From assembly GCA_964442285.1 (NCBI GenBank), contig CAYTZH010000001.1, positions 186,001 through 250,000 on the forward strand: a DNA stretch of 64,000 nucleotides, read 5' to 3'. This document shows positions 54,163 through 62,555 of the stretch, piece by piece. Under the pieces are notes generated by a model. The model saw only the letters and a program-made list of their open reading frames with translations, did no database searches and was not told where the DNA came from. Each line of letters starts with the position of its first letter. Positions within the stretch are counted from its first letter, which is position 1. The DNA is from CAYTZH01 sp964442285 (GTDB lineage Bacteria; Myxococcota_A; UBA9160; JAFDET01). Both the position numbers and the translations under genes were made by a program.

Positions 54163-54888
54163 TCAGGACGAACACAGGCCGAGGGCCTGCAGCTCGCGGC
54201 GGGCGCTCCCGGCCCAGTCGCGATTGGCGGCCGGGCTGGCCGGGCTCGGGTGGAGCACCCGCCCGATGCGCAGGTCGCGGTCCCCCAGGGCCTCCCGGGC
54301 GCGGCCCTCCGCGAAGGCGCCGACGCCCACGACCCATGCGGGCTCGAGCACGTCCACCACCCGGCGCAGGTGTCGATCGCAGGCCTCGAACAGGGCCGCC
54401 CTCTCCGCCGCGGGCAGCTTGTCGGGGGTCCGGTTGCGGCCGCTCGCCTCGAGGAACGCCAGGGGGCAGTAGTTCCCCACCCAGTGATCCGCGAAGAACG
54501 CCTCCGGCGTCTTCCAGTGGGCGACGATCGCCCCCCAGAGCCGGTCGCCCGAGACCTCGCCGCGGGGGCAGTCGAAGCCCTGCACGGGACGCCTGGGGTG
54601 GGCGTCGGATGGGGCGTCGATGCGGGCGGTGATCCCCAGGTCGTCGCGCACCCGGGCGACGTCGCCGAAGGGCACGCCGGTCTGAACCATGCCGAAGGGT
54701 CCCGGATTCATGCCCAGGAAGACCACCCGCTTCGGCCCCTGGGCGTAGCGGGCGAGGTAGGCGGCGTAGCCCCGCGCGGCATACACCAGGGGGTTGTAGA
54801 CGTGGGTCACCGGCCGGCCGAAGCGCAGCGGCTCGAGGTCATCCGCCAGGCGTCGGGCGGCGGCGCGGAGCCGGGTGACGGTGCTCAA
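54163..54888 (-). CDS. SMUG1-type single-strand-selective uracil-DNA glycosylase
   Basis: 241 aa. Motif I is GMNPGPFGMVQTGVPF (60-75), the SMUG1 signature, with SGDRLWGAI and VGNYCPLAFLEASGRNRTPDKL following; motif II is VLHPSPASPAANRDW. It removes uracil and oxidised pyrimidines from DNA. SMUG1 homologues occur in animals and some bacteria. The start is TTG overlapping the stop of the GST gene (TTGA 54885-54888), so the two are coupled. Confidence 0.88.
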   Translation of the reverse strand: MSTVTRLRAAARRLADDLEPLRFGRPVTHVYNPLVYAARGYAAYLARYAQGPKRVVFLGMNPGPFGMVQTGVPFGDVARVRDDLGITARIDAPSDAHPRRPVQGFDCPRGEVSGDRLWGAIVAHWKTPEAFFADHWVGNYCPLAFLEASGRNRTPDKLPAAERAALFEACDRHLRRVVDVLEPAWVVGVGAFAEGRAREALGDRDLRIGRVLHPSPASPAANRDWAGSARRELQALGLCSS

Positions 54889-55961
54889 GCGAAGACCAGG
54901 GCGAACTTCTGCTTGGCCAGGCGGTGGCGGGGCGGCGCGAGCCAGGGCTCGAGCCCGGTGCCCGCGAGGGCGGCAGCGACGGCGGCGCGACCGCGTGCGT
55001 CGAGGGCGGCGTAGGCGTCGGCGGGACGCTGCAGCATCCACGGCAGGTACGCGCTGGTGTAGCGGCGGAAGCCGACGCCCCGGAGCGACGTCTCGTGGAA
55101 GCCGACCGCGCGGGGCGGCGTCTCGCCGGATCGGGCGTGGGCGTCGGCCCAGGTCTCGAAGGCCTGCAGCGAGTCCCCGAGCAGCGGAGCCGCGTCGCGT
55201 CCCACCAGCTCGAGCAGCGGTCGCAGGGCCGGGGCGAGCGCGTCGTCGGGGAGGAGCTCGCCCTCGCGGCCCTCGCCCCGGTTCGTGCGCTCGATCCAGT
55301 CGCAGACCGCCGGCGCGCGTTCGCGCAGCAGCCGGCCCGGCACGGCGTCCAGGGAGAGGTGGGCGTAGAGGGGGCCCATCATCGCGCAGTCGGCCAGGGA
55401 GGGTCGGGATCCCAGCAGGAAGGACTGCTCGGTTAGCAGCGCGGAGAGCCCGTCCAGGAGCTCGGCCAGGTGCGCCTCGATGACCGCGTGGCTCTCCGGG
55501 TGCACGCCCAGGGCCGGGATGCTCCCCTTCATGCGGTCGGCGAACGTCTCCGCCAACTCTGTCTCGCCGGTCATGGCCGCGAAGTCCCGGCGCGCCTTCG
55601 CCTCGCTCTCCGGGAAGCTCCAGCGGTAGTGCATGGCGGGGAGGATCATGAACTCGTCGGCGTAGACCTCGAGCAGGGAGGCCACCACGCGCTGCACCGG
55701 CGTCGTCGGGTAGAGCGCCGGCACGGGCACCCGGGCCTCGAGGGCGTCGAGGATCTCGCTGGTGTCCTGCCAGGTCTCGTCCTCGGGCGTCACCACCACC
55801 GGGATGAACGCCAGCCCGGTGCGGGGCAGGATCACCTGGCGGTAGGCCTCGGGGCTGGCGGCCCGCTCCTCGAAGGGGACGCCCTTGAAGCGGAGCGCCG
55901 GCCGCACCTTGGCGGAGAAGTAGGAGACCTCGGCGGCGTAGAAGCGATAGGCGTCGGACAC
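54885..55961 (-). CDS. Glutathione S-transferase family protein, long form
   Basis: 358 aa. A thioredoxin-like N-terminal half (YRFYAAEVSYFSAKVRPALRFKGVPFEE, FIPVVVTPEDETWQDTSEILDALEARVPVP) has Ser where GSTs have the catalytic residue. The helical domain carries FLLGSRPSLADCAMMGPLYAHLSLD, typical of GSTs. The C-terminal 110 residues are an extension seen in a family of long bacterial GST-like proteins. GTG start with GGAG six bases upstream. Divergent from the enoyl-CoA hydratase across an 18-bp palindrome. Confidence 0.82.
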   Translation of the reverse strand: MSDAYRFYAAEVSYFSAKVRPALRFKGVPFEERAASPEAYRQVILPRTGLAFIPVVVTPEDETWQDTSEILDALEARVPVPALYPTTPVQRVVASLLEVYADEFMILPAMHYRWSFPESEAKARRDFAAMTGETELAETFADRMKGSIPALGVHPESHAVIEAHLAELLDGLSALLTEQSFLLGSRPSLADCAMMGPLYAHLSLDAVPGRLLRERAPAVCDWIERTNRGEGREGELLPDDALAPALRPLLELVGRDAAPLLGDSLQAFETWADAHARSGETPPRAVGFHETSLRGVGFRRYTSAYLPWMLQRPADAYAALDARGRAAVAAALAGTGLEPWLAPPRHRLAKQKFALVFA

Positions 55962-55988
55962 GGGGGGCTCCGTTTTTCGCACCGGCGG

Positions 55989-56006
55989 CCGGAGTGTACA
56001 CTCCGG
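55989..56006. promoter_or_regulatory. 18-bp palindrome with divergent -10 boxes
   Basis: CCGGAGTGTACACTCCGG is a perfect 18-bp palindrome in the 51-bp divergent region. It contains TACACT on each strand (plus 55997-56002, minus 55998-55993), the -10-type hexamer used elsewhere in the window. A dimeric repressor bound here would silence both the GST/glycosylase and the hydratase genes. Confidence 0.6.
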
Positions 56007-56012
56007 GCCACC

Positions 56013-56849
56013 ATGTACGAGCAGATCCGCTACGACGTCGTCGATCCCGTCGCCACCCTCTCCCTCCACCGCCCCGAGCGGCTCAACGCCTGGACCGGCC
56101 GCATGAGCCACGAGGTGCGCCACGCCCTGGCCGCGGCCGAGCGCGACCCCCGCGTGGTGGGCATCGTCCTCACCGGCAGCGGTCGCGGCTTCTGCTCCGG
56201 CGCCGACCTGCGGGAGACCCAGGCACCGGGAAGCGGGATCTTCGGCGAGCCGCCGACGGACCCCGCGCTGGCCGCGTCGCCGGGCGATCCGGAGTCGGTC
56301 GGGCAGCGCGCCGCCTACGCCTACCTGCTCTCGATCCGCAAGCCGATCCTCGCCGCGGTCAACGGACCCTGCGCCGGGATGGCCGTGGCCATCGCCCTCT
56401 ACGCCGACGTCCGCTTCGCCTCGGACCGCGCCCTGTTCACCACGGCCTTCGTGCAGCGGGGTCTGATCGCCGAGTGGGGCCTGTCGTGGATGCTCTCGCG
56501 GCTGGCGGGCCCGGCGGTCGCCATGGACCTGCTGCTCTCGGGCCGCAAGCTCGACGCCGCCGAGGCGGAGCGGCTCGGGCTCGTGAACCGGGTGGTGCCC
56601 CACGACGATCTCCTCGACGAGGCGCGCCGCTACCTGGTAGCCCTGGCCGAGCACTGCTCGCCGGCGTCGATGGCGGTCATCAAGCGCCAGGTCTACGAGG
56701 ACCTGATGGAGGGGCTGGGCCGTGCCGAGCGCAAGTCCGTGCGGCTGATGCACGAGAGCTTCACGCGCCCGGACTTCCAGGAGGGCGTGCAGGCCTTCCT
56801 GCAGCGCCGGGCACCCAAGTTCCGGCGCCTGGGCGAAGAGCCCGGCTAG
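56013..56849 (+). CDS. Enoyl-CoA hydratase/isomerase family protein
   Basis: 278 aa. Crotonase fold: SLHRPERLNAWTGRM, oxyanion region GFCSGADLRE, AAVNGPCAGMAVAIALYADVRFAS and FVQRGLIAEWGLSWMLSRLAG with the catalytic-type Glu in AEWG. Acts on an acyl-CoA. TACACT lies ten bases before the ATG inside the palindrome and no Shine-Dalgarno sequence is present. The last 22 bases, including the stop, are repeated 26 bp downstream. Confidence 0.88.
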   Translation: MYEQIRYDVVDPVATLSLHRPERLNAWTGRMSHEVRHALAAAERDPRVVGIVLTGSGRGFCSGADLRETQAPGSGIFGEPPTDPALAASPGDPESVGQRAAYAYLLSIRKPILAAVNGPCAGMAVAIALYADVRFASDRALFTTAFVQRGLIAEWGLSWMLSRLAGPAVAMDLLLSGRKLDAAEAERLGLVNRVVPHDDLLDEARRYLVALAEHCSPASMAVIKRQVYEDLMEGLGRAERKSVRLMHESFTRPDFQEGVQAFLQRRAPKFRRLGEEPG

Positions 56850-56879
56850 CGCCCCTGGGCGAAGAGCCCGGCTAGAGCC
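56828..56879. repeat. 26-bp tandem duplication at a convergent junction
   Basis: 56828-56853 and 56854-56879 are identical except at one base. The first copy carries the TAG stop of the enoyl-CoA hydratase, the second the stop of the convergent nitroreductase (CTA 56872-56874). Both lie at the same place of the unit, in a CTAG. Confidence 0.85.
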
Positions 56880-57477
56880 AGTCCGCCGGGGTCTCCCAGG
56901 CGTCGCCGAAGACGATCTCCGGCAGCGACTTGCGGGTGCGGGCGGTGAGGTCCCGCTCGCGGAGCTTCTCGGGCAGGCTGTCGGGCGGCGCGAGATGGCC
57001 GAGGGCCAGGGCCGTCAGGGGCTCGACGTGCTCGGGCACGCCGTAGAGCGCGCGGACCCGCTCGGGCAGGATCCCGATCATCTGGTGCACGAAGAGGCCG
57101 CGGTTCGTGGCCTCCACCGTGAGCGTCGCCGAGGCCAGGCCCAGGTCGTGGTGGGCCGCCTTGTTGGGCTTGTCGTTGCGCGCGAAGCGGAGGCTCGTGG
57201 CGCCGATCGCCAGCACCGGGGCGGCCCGGGCCCAGGCCTGGTTCGGCTCCACCAGGCAGGAGAGCATGCGCCCGAAGGCCTCGGGGTCCTCCCGGCGGGC
57301 GACGAGGTAGCGCCAGGGCTGCTCGTTGTAGGACGACGCGGCCCAGCGCGCGGCCTCGAACACCGAGCGCAGGTCGTCCTCCGACACCGGCCGATCGGCG
57401 AAGCCATAGGGGCTCCAGCGCTCGGCCAGGGCGGCGTGGATCGGGTGGTCGGTCGCGGCGTCCTTGACGTGGGCCAT
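56872..57477 (-). CDS. Nitroreductase family protein
   Basis: 201 aa. FMN-binding marks: RWSPYGFADRPVSEDDLRSVFEAARWAASSYNEQPWRYLVARRED at the N-terminus, HHDLGLASATLTVEATNRGLFVHQMIG in the middle and LALGHLAPPDSLPEKLRERD late. It reduces nitro groups, quinones or related compounds with NAD(P)H. It follows the acyl-CoA dehydrogenase gene by ten bases and is probably cotranscribed with it. Confidence 0.9.
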   Translation of the reverse strand: MAHVKDAATDHPIHAALAERWSPYGFADRPVSEDDLRSVFEAARWAASSYNEQPWRYLVARREDPEAFGRMLSCLVEPNQAWARAAPVLAIGATSLRFARNDKPNKAAHHDLGLASATLTVEATNRGLFVHQMIGILPERVRALYGVPEHVEPLTALALGHLAPPDSLPEKLRERDLTARTRKSLPEIVFGDAWETPADWL

Positions 57478-57487
57478 GCGGGCTTCC

Positions 57488-58645
57488 CTAGGAGCGCGGG
57501 TCCAGGCCCAGGCTGCGCGCGATGATCAGCTTCATGATCTCGTTGGTGCCCGCGTAGATCGACTGCACCGCGGCGTCGGCGTAGTCCTCCGAGACCGGCA
57601 TCTCGCGCATGAAGCCCATGCCGCCGTGGAGCTGCAGGCAGTCGGCGCTGAGGCGCTTCTGGAGATCGGTGGTCCAGTGCTTCGCCATGCTCGCCTCGAC
57701 GGTGGTGTCTTCGCCGCCGGCGTGGGCCGCGATCACCCGGTCGACGAAGGCCTGGCCCACCTCCACCTCGGTGGCGAGCTCCGCCAGCCGGAACTGGGTG
57801 TTCTGGAAGTGGCCGATGGGCTGGCCGAAGGCCTCGCGCTCCTTCACGTAGGCGAGGGTGTCCTCCAGGGTGCGTCGGCACGAGGCGATGGAGGAGACCC
57901 CGATCGCCAGCCGCTCCTGGGCCAGCTTCTGCATGAGCATGCGGAAGCCCTGGCCCTCGCCACCCAGCAGGTTCTCCGCGGGCACCCGGCAGTCTTCGAA
58001 GAAGAGCTCGCTGGTGTCCTGGCCGCGGAGGCCGAGCTTGTCGAGCTTCTTGCCGCGCACGAAGCCGGGGGTGTCGGCCTCCACCAGGATCAGGCTGATG
58101 CCCCGATGCGCGGGACGCGCCTCGGGGTCGGTCTTGGCGACCACGATGAACAGGTCGCCGATCTGCCCGTTCGAGATGAAGGTCTTCTGGCCGTTCAGGA
58201 CGTAGTGGTCGCCGTCACGCAGGGCCCGGGTCTGCACCGCGGCGAGGTCGGAGCCGGTTCCGGGCTCGGTCATGGCCACGCCGAGGAGGCAGGAGCCGTC
58301 GATGCTGGCGGGCAGGTAGCGCTGCTTCTGCGACTCGCTGCCGAAGCTGATCAGGTACGGCATGCAGATGTCCGAATGCAGCGAGATCATCATGGCGTGG
58401 GCGCGCACCCGCGCCATCTCCTCCATGACGATGGCCGCGTGCAGGAACGTGCCACCGGAGCCGCCGTACTCGGTGGGCGCGTTGGGCCCCAGCAGCCCGG
58501 CGGCGCCGGCCTTCCGCCAGGTCTCCGGATCGCTGGTGCCGGCGGCGTTCCAGGCCGCCACCTTGGGCTCCACCTCGGCCTCGACGAAACGCCGGACCTG
58601 CTCGCGGAAGAGCTCGTGTTCCTCGTCGAAGAGATCGCGTCGCAT
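57488..58645 (-). CDS. Acyl-CoA dehydrogenase
   Basis: 385 aa, canonical homotetrameric type: VMEEMARVRAHAMMISLHSDICMPYL, GVAMTEPGTGSDLAAVQTRAL, FISNGQIGDLFIVVAKTD, LQLHGGMGFMREMPVSEDYADAAVQSIYAGTNEIMKLIIAR. The Glu of GTNEI is at the usual catalytic position of medium- and short-chain ACADs. TACTCT (minus strand, 58653-58658) ends seven bases before the ATG with no Shine-Dalgarno sequence; starts further upstream would add sequence without homology. Confidence 0.93.
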   Translation of the reverse strand: MRRDLFDEEHELFREQVRRFVEAEVEPKVAAWNAAGTSDPETWRKAGAAGLLGPNAPTEYGGSGGTFLHAAIVMEEMARVRAHAMMISLHSDICMPYLISFGSESQKQRYLPASIDGSCLLGVAMTEPGTGSDLAAVQTRALRDGDHYVLNGQKTFISNGQIGDLFIVVAKTDPEARPAHRGISLILVEADTPGFVRGKKLDKLGLRGQDTSELFFEDCRVPAENLLGGEGQGFRMLMQKLAQERLAIGVSSIASCRRTLEDTLAYVKEREAFGQPIGHFQNTQFRLAELATEVEVGQAFVDRVIAAHAGGEDTTVEASMAKHWTTDLQKRLSADCLQLHGGMGFMREMPVSEDYADAAVQSIYAGTNEIMKLIIARSLGLDPRS

Positions 58646-58700
58646 GGGGCGCAGAGTAGCAGAGGCTTCCCAGGGGGAGCCGGCCCGGCCTTCCCCCGAG

Positions 58701-58733
58701 GCCCGCCCCGGGGCGGCGGGCCTAAAGCCCGCC
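58701..58733 (+). other. Three mutually pairing segments before the GGDEF gene
   Basis: GCCCGCC (58701-58707), GGCGGGC (58715-58721) and GCCCGCC (58727-58733) follow each other. The middle segment can pair with either outer one, giving GGCGGGC-CTAAA-GCCCGCC or the upstream alternative. The arrangement ends 24 bases before the GTG of the FHA-GGDEF gene. It may also be an accident of high GC content. Confidence 0.3.
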
Positions 58734-58757
58734 TGCGACGGGCACGAAGAGCAAGGC

Positions 58758-59654
58758 GTGGGAGACGCGACGCGGACGGAGACCCAGGTCCTGGAGCTCG
58801 GCAACTCCGTGCAGGAGAAGGTCGGGCGCCGCACCCCCGTGCTGGTGGTGGTGCAGGGGCCCGACATCGGCCGCCGCTTCCTGCTCAACGAGCGACGCCT
58901 GATCCTCGGGCGCGACGCCGAGCGCGCGAACCTGGTGATCTCGGACCCGAGCATCTCGGGCAAGCACGCGCTGCTGCAGGTCGACGCCGACAACGAGCGC
59001 TACGGCCTGATCGACCTCGGCAGCCGCAACGGCACCTTCGTCAACGGCAAGCGGGCCGAGACCGCGCCCCTGCGCGACGGCGACAAGATCTTCCTGGGCG
59101 GGTCGGTGCTGAAGTTCACCTTCCACGATCCCATCGAGGCGCAGTTCCACGGCGAGATGGACCGGCTCATGCACGTCGACTCCCTCACCGGGCTCTACGT
59201 GCGCCGCTGGTTCGACCAGGAGTACCCGAAGGCCTTCGAGGCCGCCGAGCGGGCCGGGACGCCGCTCTGCGTCCTGATGATGGACATGGACGGGCTGAAG
59301 AGCATCAACGATCGGCACGGCCACCAGCTCGGCTCCCACTGCATCGCCGAGACCGGCAAGCTCATCAAGGCCTGCATCGAGTCCAACGGCTCCGCCGCGC
59401 GCTTCGGCGGCGACGAGTTCGTGGCCTGGCTCTCGCCCTGCGATCTGGAGCAGGCGCTGGAGGTGGCCGAGGAGATCCGGGTCCGGGTGGAGGGCTTCGA
59501 GTTCCGACTCGGCGACGTGGTGGTGGCGCCCACCCTCAGCGTCGGCGCCGCGCCCCTCGAGCCCGGCGTCGGCAGCCCCGAGGCGCTGATGCGCCTGGCC
59601 GACGACGCGCTCTACCGGGCCAAGAAGGCCGGGCGCAACGTCGTCTCGCGGTAG
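58758..59654 (+). CDS. FHA-domain diguanylate cyclase
   Basis: 298 aa from GTG 58758. Residues about 25-122 are an FHA domain with the phosphothreonine-binding residues GR (51-52), SxxH (67-70) and NG (91-92). Residues about 138-298 are a GGDEF domain with an intact GGDEF (217-221) and the MDMDGLKSINDRHGH metal site, so c-di-GMP synthesis is expected. The inhibitory RxxD site is absent, so product inhibition by that route should be lost. Phosphoprotein binding would localise or activate it. No kinase gene is adjacent. Confidence 0.9.
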   Translation: MGDATRTETQVLELGNSVQEKVGRRTPVLVVVQGPDIGRRFLLNERRLILGRDAERANLVISDPSISGKHALLQVDADNERYGLIDLGSRNGTFVNGKRAETAPLRDGDKIFLGGSVLKFTFHDPIEAQFHGEMDRLMHVDSLTGLYVRRWFDQEYPKAFEAAERAGTPLCVLMMDMDGLKSINDRHGHQLGSHCIAETGKLIKACIESNGSAARFGGDEFVAWLSPCDLEQALEVAEEIRVRVEGFEFRLGDVVVAPTLSVGAAPLEPGVGSPEALMRLADDALYRAKKAGRNVVSR

Positions 59655-59740
59655 CCGCCGGCTGCCGCGCGGCTCCCGAGGCGTGGGGCGGGCGTGACGG
59701 CAGCGCGAGACGGTGCTTTCGGTTGTTGTAGGGTTGCGGC

Positions 59741-60523
59741 GTGATCCAGCTAGAGGGGCTTACCAAGCGATACGGCGACGTGGTGGCGGTCGACCGTCTG
59801 GACCTGGAGGTGGCGGCGGGGGAGGTGGTCGTCCTGCTGGGCGGGTCCGGCTGCGGCAAGACCACGACGCTCAAGATGATCAACCGCCTGATCGAGCCCA
59901 GTGAGGGCACGGTGCGGGTGGACGGTCGCGACGTCCTGGCCGTGCCAGCCCCCGAGCTGCGGCGGCGCATCGGCTACGCCTTCCAGGCGGTCGGGCTCTT
60001 CCCGCACATGACCGTGGCCGAGAACGTGGCGGTGACGCCGGGCCTCCTGGGCTGGGCGCCGGAACGCGTGGCCCGCCGGGTGGACGACCTGCTCGCCCAG
60101 GTCCGCCTCCCGCCCGACACCTTCCGGGGTCGCTGGCCCCACGAGCTCTCCGGGGGCCAGCAGCAGCGGGTGGGCATCGCCCGAGCGCTGGCGGCCGAGC
60201 CCCGGCTGCTGCTCCTGGACGAGCCCTTCGGTGCCCTCGACCCGCTCACCCGCGACCACCTCCAGCAGGAGTTCGTCGCCCTGCAGCGCGACCTGGGCCT
60301 GACCGTCGTCTTCGTCACCCACGACATGGTGGAGGCGCTCCTGCTCGGCGACCGGGTCGTCGTGATGGACGCGGGTCGGCTGGTCCAGGTGGGAACCCCC
60401 CACGCGCTGCTGAACGACCCCGCCAACGACTACGTGGCCCAGCTGATGGCCACGCCCCGCCGCCAGACCGAGGTGGTGGAGCGCTTCCTCCGCAGGGACG
60501 CGCGGGACGGAGCTGGCGCGTGA
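59741..60523 (+). CDS. Osmoprotectant/glycine-betaine ABC transporter ATP-binding protein
   Basis: 260 aa. Walker A GGSGCGKT (34-41), Q-loop YAFQAVGLFPHM, signature LSGGQQQR, Walker B LLLLDEPFGALD and switch His in FVTHDMVEAL. The sequence is of the OpuCA/YehX/ProV-like class but lacks CBS domains. It energises the permease encoded next. The GTG start has TAGGGT (59729-59734) six bases upstream. Its stop overlaps the next start (GTGA 60520-60523). Confidence 0.92.
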   Translation: MIQLEGLTKRYGDVVAVDRLDLEVAAGEVVVLLGGSGCGKTTTLKMINRLIEPSEGTVRVDGRDVLAVPAPELRRRIGYAFQAVGLFPHMTVAENVAVTPGLLGWAPERVARRVDDLLAQVRLPPDTFRGRWPHELSGGQQQRVGIARALAAEPRLLLLDEPFGALDPLTRDHLQQEFVALQRDLGLTVVFVTHDMVEALLLGDRVVVMDAGRLVQVGTPHALLNDPANDYVAQLMATPRRQTEVVERFLRRDARDGAGA

Positions 60524-62112
60524 GCGAGCAGCTGGCCCTGCTTCCCGGCTATCTCACGGCGCACCTGCAGCTCGCCCTGGTGGCCCTGCTGATCGGGACG
60601 GCGCTCAGCGTGCCGGTGGGCGTGTGGGTCACCCGCCGGCGTTCGCTCGAGCCCGGCGTGCTCGGCGTGGCCAGCGTGATCCAGACCATCCCCAGCCTGG
60701 CCCTGCTGGCGATCATGGTGCCGGCCCTGGCGGCGCTGGGTGGCTTCACCGGCTGGGCGTTCGGGCTCGAGCTGCGCAGCATCGGCTACGTCCCGGCCCT
60801 GCTCGCGCTGACGCTCTACAGCATCCTTCCCATCCTGCGCAACACGGTAACGGGCATCGAAGGCGTGGAGCCGGCGCTGGTGGAGGCCGCGCGCGGCGTG
60901 GGCATGACCGGCGCCCAGCGCCTGCGTCGGGTGGAGCTGCCCCTGGCCCTGCCGGTGATCGTCGCCGGGCTGCGGACGGCGGCGGTCTGGGTGGTGGGCA
61001 CCACCACGCTCAGCACCCCCGTCGGGGCCACGAGCCTGGGCAACTACATCTTCAGCGGCCTGCAGACCCGCAACACCACCGCGGTGCTCGTGGGCTGCGT
61101 GGCGGCGGCGGCCCTCGCCCTCGGGCTCGATCAGCTGATCCGCGGCCTCGAGGTGGCCTTCCGGCGTCGCAGCCGCTCGTTGCTCGCCGCGTCGGGCGCG
61201 GGCCTCGCCGCCCTCTACCTCTTCACCGCCGGGAGCTTCGCCGCGGAGCGCCTGGGGGGTGGGCCCGCGGCGGTGCGCATCGGCGCCAAGACCTTCACCG
61301 AGCAGTACATCCTCTCCGAGATGCTGGCCCTGCAGGTGCGGCGCCGGACGGGCCTCACCACCGAGGTGCTCGGCTCCCTGGGCTCCACGGTCCTGTTCGA
61401 CGCCCTCCGCAGCGGCGACCTGGACGTCTACGTGGACTACTCGGGGACGATCTGGGCCACGATCATGAAGCGCGACACCACCGGGGTGGGTCGCGCCGAG
61501 GTGCTCTCCGGCGTGGAGGCCTTCCTGCGCGACGCGCACGGCGTGGGGATGCCGGCGGCGCTGGGCTTCGAGAACACCTACGCCCTCGGCATGCGCGCGG
61601 CCGAGGCCGAGGCCCTCGGGATCAGGCGGATCGGCGACCTGGTCCCGCTGGCGCCCCGCCTGGAGATCGGCGGCGACTACGAGTTCTTCCAGCGGGCCGA
61701 GTGGGCCGCCCTGGTGGAGACCTACGGCCTGGCCTTCCGCACCGAGCGCAGCATGGACTCGGCGCTGATGTACGAGGCCGCCGCCTCCGGGGACGTGGAC
61801 GTGATCAGCGCCTTCTCCACCGACGGGCGCATCGCCGCCTACGAGCTGCGGCTCTTGGATGACGAGCGCGGCGTGATCCCGCCCTACGACGCCATCGTGC
61901 TGGTGTCGCCACGGGTGGCCCGTGAGCTGCCGGCGGTGGCGGCGGCCCTGGCCGAGCTCGCGGACGCCATCGACGCGTCCACGATGCAGCGGCTCAACCT
62001 GGCCGTGGATCGCGACGGCCGCGCGCCCGCCGACGTCGCCCGCGAGTTCCTCGACGCGCGTGGAGCCTCGGCTCCCGACGCGCGTGGAGCCTCGGCTCCC
62101 GACGCGCGTTGA
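60520..62112 (+). CDS. Osmoprotectant ABC permease fused to substrate-binding domain
   Basis: 530 aa. Residues about 10-225 are an OpuCB-type permease with five to six helices and the EAA loop (ALVEAARGVGMTGAQRLRRVELPLALPVI). Another helix leads to a periplasmic OpuAC-like binding domain (about 250-510: IGAKTFTEQYILSEMLALQV, DVYVDYSGTIWATIM, VISAFSTDGRIAAYELRLLDD), the usual start of choline/betaine-type binding proteins. The last 19 residues are a repeat, DARGASAP twice then DAR, encoded by the 24-bp array. Coupled to the ATPase gene. Confidence 0.92.
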   Translation: MSEQLALLPGYLTAHLQLALVALLIGTALSVPVGVWVTRRRSLEPGVLGVASVIQTIPSLALLAIMVPALAALGGFTGWAFGLELRSIGYVPALLALTLYSILPILRNTVTGIEGVEPALVEAARGVGMTGAQRLRRVELPLALPVIVAGLRTAAVWVVGTTTLSTPVGATSLGNYIFSGLQTRNTTAVLVGCVAAAALALGLDQLIRGLEVAFRRRSRSLLAASGAGLAALYLFTAGSFAAERLGGGPAAVRIGAKTFTEQYILSEMLALQVRRRTGLTTEVLGSLGSTVLFDALRSGDLDVYVDYSGTIWATIMKRDTTGVGRAEVLSGVEAFLRDAHGVGMPAALGFENTYALGMRAAEAEALGIRRIGDLVPLAPRLEIGGDYEFFQRAEWAALVETYGLAFRTERSMDSALMYEAAASGDVDVISAFSTDGRIAAYELRLLDDERGVIPPYDAIVLVSPRVARELPAVAAALAELADAIDASTMQRLNLAVDRDGRAPADVAREFLDARGASAPDARGASAPDAR

Positions 62113-62119
62113 GCCTCAG
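62053..62119. repeat. 24-bp tandem array, two exact copies plus a degenerate one
   Basis: 62053-62076 and 62077-62100 are identical; 62101-62119 continues the unit with two changes in 19 bases. Each full unit codes for DARGASAP and contains the inverted repeat GGAGCC-TC-GGCTCC. In the third copy one change makes the TGA stop of the permease and the other makes the TGA stop of apaG on the opposite strand. Confidence 0.85.
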
Positions 62120-62505
62120 TGGATGGCGCTCGGCTCGCGCAGCACGAACTCGGCGATCTCGGCGTCGAAGGGCTCGCCGCCGGCGGTCACCATCTGGTAG
62201 GTGCCCACCATGCTGCCGCTCGGGGTCGGAAGCGGGCAGCCCGAGGTGTATTCGAAGGACTCGCCGGGGGCCAGACTCGGCTGGGCGCCCACCACGCCGG
62301 CGCCCCGGACCTCCTCGAGGTGTCCCGTGGCGTCGGTGATGCGCCAGTGGCGGCTGCGGAGCTGGACAGCCTCCGGGCCCTGGTTGGTGATCCGGACCGT
62401 GTAGAGGAAGAACCAGGTCCCGGCCTGGGGGTTCGAATGCTCCGGCGAGTAGCGGGCGTTCACCTCGACGCGGACGCCGCGGGTGACGGCCTCGGACGTG
62501 CCCAT
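62116..62505 (-). CDS. apaG: ApaG domain protein
   Basis: 129 aa, fibronectin-III-like fold, full length. Starts VRVEVNARYSPEHSNPQ, then FLYTVRITNQGPEAVQLRSRHWRITDATG, VVGAQPSLAPGESFEYTSGCPLPTPSGSMVGTYQMV. ApaG is linked to Co2+/Mg2+ resistance in enterobacteria and its domain binds nucleotides. GGAGAG lies about seven bases before the ATG, and TACGCT (minus strand, 62530-62535) gives a short leader. Confidence 0.95.
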   Translation of the reverse strand: MGTSEAVTRGVRVEVNARYSPEHSNPQAGTWFFLYTVRITNQGPEAVQLRSRHWRITDATGHLEEVRGAGVVGAQPSLAPGESFEYTSGCPLPTPSGSMVGTYQMVTAGGEPFDAEIAEFVLREPSAIH

Positions 62506-62555
62506 GGACGGCTCTCCTCGGGCGAGGCAGCGTAGTCGATCAGGAGGTCCGGTCC

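Noticed and set aside
62420..62445. tRNA-like T-arm sequence GGTTCGAATGC
   Set aside because: It lies within the apaG coding sequence and no acceptor or anticodon arm can be drawn around it.
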